NCBI RefSeq assembly: GCF_032854445.1
Contig: NC_088295.1
Location: forward strand, 18,961,385 to 19,025,384
Length of the DNA stretch: 64,000 bases
From: Liolophura sinensis
Taxonomy: Eukaryota > Mollusca > Polyplacophora > Chitonida > Chitonidae
Direction: 5' to 3'
Shown: positions 60,905 through 64,000 of the stretch, piece after piece
How positions within the stretch are numbered: the first letter of the stretch is position 1
How the letters are laid out: each line of letters opens with the position of its first letter
The notes under the pieces: generated by a model
Databases searched by the model: none
Seen by the model: only the letters and a program-made list of their open reading frames with translations
Told to the model about the DNA's origin: nothing
Position numbers and translations under genes: made by a program

Positions 60905-61902
60905 GTGGGTTTTACGAGCTTTTCTTTTACCTAATGGTCTGAGCTAAAAGTTCTCATCCAAGTTATTACAGTTTTAGAAGACACAGAGAATGTTTTCGGT
61001 ACATATCAGTTGGGATGACCGTAAGTTTAATTGTGACATCTAATTGTAACTTTCAACATCTTTGTTGAAACCATACTTCTTTAGGTGATTAATCGGGAAA
61101 GACACAACAAATGAACACATATCACAAGATCATCAACGGTAATTGTTGCTACCAGCAGAATACTGATTTAATATAATATTGATGCTTCCACAATGTTAAT
61201 GCAATAACTTACGGAAACCACTGCAATGCTTGTGTAATAGAATGATGTACTTCCTAATGTAATGAAATAGCGATGCCTCCACATTGATGATTTAATGTAA
61301 TAGCGATGTCTCCACATTGATGATTTAATATTATAACAATGTCTCCACATTGACGATTTAATATAATAGCGATGTCTCCACATTGATGATTTAATATAAT
61401 AGCGATGTCTCCACATTGATGATTTAATGTAATAGTGATACCATCACTTTGATGATTTAATATAATAGCAAAGCCTACACATTTACGCTTTAATATAATA
61501 GTGATGCCTCCACATGAGGGTGTAATACAATAGCGAGGTCTCCACATTGATGATTTAATGTAATAGCGATGCCACCACACCGTTGGTGTTAAAGCATGGG
61601 GTTCAACAACAGCCAAATAAATAAATAAGTTAACATTTAACGTGGAACGTTTAAAACTCAACAATTTTAAAATACTGAAATAGTGATACCTCCACATCAT
61701 GGATGTAATGAAATAGTGACATCTCAACGAAATATGGATTATTGATGTAACGAAATAGTGACGCCTCAGAGAAATAGGGATTATTGATGTAATGAAATAG
61801 TGACGCCTGTTTACTTAGAGAAAATCTGAATTTAGACATAATCTATATACGGGTTTGTCGTGAAAAATGTATCGTCAGCTTACGTGCCCTTTTCATTTGT
61901 AG
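60905..61902. other. Intron 12, copy B, with short minisatellite
   Basis: Contains only about 10 units of the 33-bp repeat (61258-61578) where copy A has about 40; flanking text matches A. Confidence 0.8.
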
Positions 61903-62040
61903 ACAATTCTGGGACATGGCATTGATTGTCATTTGATGGGACTGAGAGAGATCGACAATGAGCTCAACTTTCTCGTACCGGAAATATTCACAGACCAATC
62001 TTACATCAGCTCTAATCAGTTTACCTTATCCACCAGCCAA
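61903..62040 (+). pseudogene. ChAT exon 13, copy B
   Basis: Full length with S-T-S kept. Replacements R-E-I-D-N for R-E-I-A-N and F-L-V-P for F-P-V-P. Confidence 0.83.
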
Positions 62041-63069
62041 GTAAGTGAGGCCCGACAACCTTACTGACATAACCAGTAAGCGAGTGCTATACCGGTATTT
62101 ATTCATCTGAGCTTCCGCGATCAGAGTTGTCCTGTACAGAGGTAGGTGTGTCCCGACAATCTTACTGACGGTAGTAAGGGAGTGGTATTCCGTGGCCGTG
62201 CGTGTCCACCGGAATGATAAGTGTAAGAGTCAGGGTGTCTAATCGTCAGTTCGGTTAATCTTTGCATTAATCTGAAACATCTGAGTTTCGGTGATGATAC
62301 AGAATTCATAAAGATTGGCTGTACCGAAAGTCACCGAAAACTCAGTGGTTTACATCAGGAGAAATCAACTTTATCGTCCGATTTATATTCTATGCGTCGG
62401 AACAGACATGGCTTATCATCAACTACAATGAACGCTCCTGGTCAATGACCGCTAGAGCATTTTACAAAACGTTCAGCACAAATGACCAGAAGCTAAGAAC
62501 ATCTATAAAGTAAGATATACCGACAATATCATGTTTAGCGTGCTATCGCAGTACAGTGTGAAGAACTACAGCACGGAGAGTAGAACTAGAACAGTGACGA
62601 CAGTGTGAAAGGTGGGGAATGGTCGTACGTATTTCCGGTGAAATCTGGCCTCTTGTCAGTTTACCTTAGTCAAGGTTTTATTTCGACTGTTCATGTATAT
62701 GTCTAAACAGTAGCAACGTAGACACCCCCTAGCACCATGGCTTAAGTAGAAGTAGGTAAAAAAATTTAGTGATGTTAGCTGCAATTAATTATTCGTCACT
62801 TGTCCAGAATCACTCAAAATGCCGTGTTGTAATCATGTTTAATAGATAATCAGATTAAAACAATGACCTAGGAAAAGGACAGTTTTTCCAATGCGATCAT
62901 TGTGTGTTAACGTCCATCTCACTCTGGCTTCATCTCCGGTCGTAAATTGAAAAGTGTTCCAGCAACCAGCGAATTGTCGTGGGTTTCCCGAGCCCGGTTT
63001 TCTCCTATCAAAATGCTGATCGCTGTCGTTTAAGTGAAACATTATTGAGTTTGGCGTAAAACTCCTGTA

Positions 63070-63108
<39 letters not shown>

Positions 63109-63397
63109 ATCATAATCTTTCTGTTGGTGCTGTGCGCCGTGTTCTGAATTGTTTTCTGCACCATCGTATCTACTAGTGTACATCTTCATAGTTCTTATCT
63201 CTACATGTATATCCTTTATGCGTATGCAGGAGAGATTTTTCCAATACTTTTTTTCTTCATAGTTTGCTCATCCCTCTTGGAAAATAGGCAATAAGTTCAT
63301 AAATATTTGATTTATTTATTTATTTGATTGATGTTTTACGCCACATAAATATCTGAGGTATGTTACATGATGTTTGTTTTCTTCATGCCGTGTTCAG
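62041..63397. other. Intron 13, copy B
   Basis: Has the same SINE and tail fragment as copy A and about 75 bp near 63130-63205 not found in A. Confidence 0.65.
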
Positions 63398-63838
63398 GTA
63401 CCCACGACGATGGACGATGCGTCCATGTGCTACGGCCCGGTTGTCCCTCACGGTTACGGAGTCTGCTACAATCCTCACCCCAACAACATCCTCGCGTGCG
63501 TCTCCTCATTTCATAGCTCTTCAGAGAGTGGCACCGAATTCTTCGCATTGACTTTGGAAAGCAGTTTTCTGCAAATGTACGAGTTGTGTATGAAGCTCAG
63601 TGCTGGCAATGCCGATAACTATGCAAAGCAGCGCGTGAATGGTGTTTCCAGCAGTTCTTTAGCGTCCACTGACGCTACCAGTTGTCCACCAGTTAACGGG
63701 ATCAATGGGAAACCTAACTGCCCGAAAAATGACTTGGACTCATCAAACGTGTGTAGTAACGGGGGTGTGGCTGGAGACAGTCCACGCCGGAACAAGTTGA
63801 TTAGACAGAAGGACCGGAATTCTCTAGACCGGAAGTAG
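63398..63838 (+). pseudogene. ChAT exon 14, copy B
   Basis: 147 codons including TAG, open, with acceptor gtgttcag. Four replacements from A (F-to-S, V-to-A, S-to-T, M-to-I). The 3' flank up to the window end matches the flank of copy A. Confidence 0.85.
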
Positions 63839-64000
63839 TGGTGGGTTCACGGAGAATTATGTGCACATGTTAAAACTGTGATGAGATGTTAGGTTGTTAT
63901 GGTCAGATTAATACGGCTTGTTAATTAGGCTGTAGGATAAAATTCATATATATGACGCTGGGTTAAGTAAGGTGTAGTTAGATTGATTGTTCCTCAAAAA

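Larger units (their letters stand above)
47799..63838 (+). pseudogene. Choline acetyltransferase copy B, broken tandem duplicate
   Basis: Counterparts of ChAT exons 2-14 are at 47799-47993, 48938-49056, 49181-49232, 50204-50384, 52086-52263, 53022-53081 (remnant), 54058-54158, 55877-55994 (damaged), 59747-59869, 60475-60613, 60842-60904, 61903-62040 and 63398-63838. There is no exon 1 or promoter. The exon 4 donor is deleted. Exon 7 has lost 15 nt in frame and then its last 150 nt or so with the donor. Exon 9 has lost its acceptor AG, has a 14-nt deletion and an in-frame TGA at 55950. Skipping exons 4 and 9 would keep the frame, but losing exon 7 would not. Introns are kept, so it arose by DNA duplication. 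Alternatives are a null haplotype placed in tandem by the assembler, or spare 3' exons for copy A transcripts. Confidence 0.85.
45800..64000 (+). repeat. Duplicated block, copy B (runs off the window)
   Basis: Matches the block starting at 21125, in the same orientation. It includes the end of intron 1 and exons 2-14 but not exon 1, its leader or VAChT. The left border is sharp at 45800; the right border lies beyond the window. Confidence 0.93.

Overview
This window is a cholinergic gene locus from an animal, most likely a mollusc. One intronless gene, the vesicular acetylcholine transporter (VAChT, SLC18A3 family; 2419-4104), lies upstream of and on the same strand as choline acetyltransferase (ChAT). 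This is the conserved bilaterian layout in which VAChT sits in the 5' region or first intron of ChAT. The mollusc call rests on several short interspersed elements whose tail, near 'gagtacggcgtgaaacacc' plus A-rich or ATAA repeats, is the type I know from gastropod and bivalve genomes. The species cannot be named from the sequence.

Layout: 1-2283 is upstream or leader DNA. VAChT occupies 2284-4104 plus a 3' UTR. ChAT coding exon 1 ends at 11723 and sits in an exon whose leader starts near 11372. An 11.4-kb intron 1 follows, carrying a 62-bp tandem array, two CRE palindromes and a perfect RFX X-box. ChAT exons 2-14 (copy A) run from 23157 to 40493. All fourteen coding exons have GT/AG junctions and compatible phases, and they sum to exactly 719 codons including the stop (718 aa). 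Both family signatures, the catalytic His (residue 355), the choline-specifying V-D-N and the S-T-S motif are present.

The striking feature is a second block, from about 45800 to beyond the window end. It repeats intron-1 sequence plus exons 2-14 (copy B, 47799-63838), but not exon 1 or VAChT. Copy B is broken: the exon 4 donor is deleted, most of exon 7 is gone, and exon 9 has lost its acceptor AG and has a 14-nt deletion with an in-frame stop. Amino-acid differences between the copies that I could polarise against vertebrate ChAT all fall in B. I read B as an unprocessed tandem duplicate that is now a pseudogene, or at most a source of spare 3' exons. An assembly that placed two haplotypes in tandem is the main alternative.

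The copies also differ by insertions and array sizes: a SINE with target-site duplication only in A (intron 5), a 33-bp minisatellite about 1.4 kb in A and 0.3 kb in B (intron 12), and a 2-kb block with a 24-bp array only in B (intron 9). VAChT and ChAT work together: ChAT makes acetylcholine in the cytosol, and VAChT loads it into synaptic vesicles. No tRNA or rRNA gene, CRISPR array or intact transposase gene was seen.
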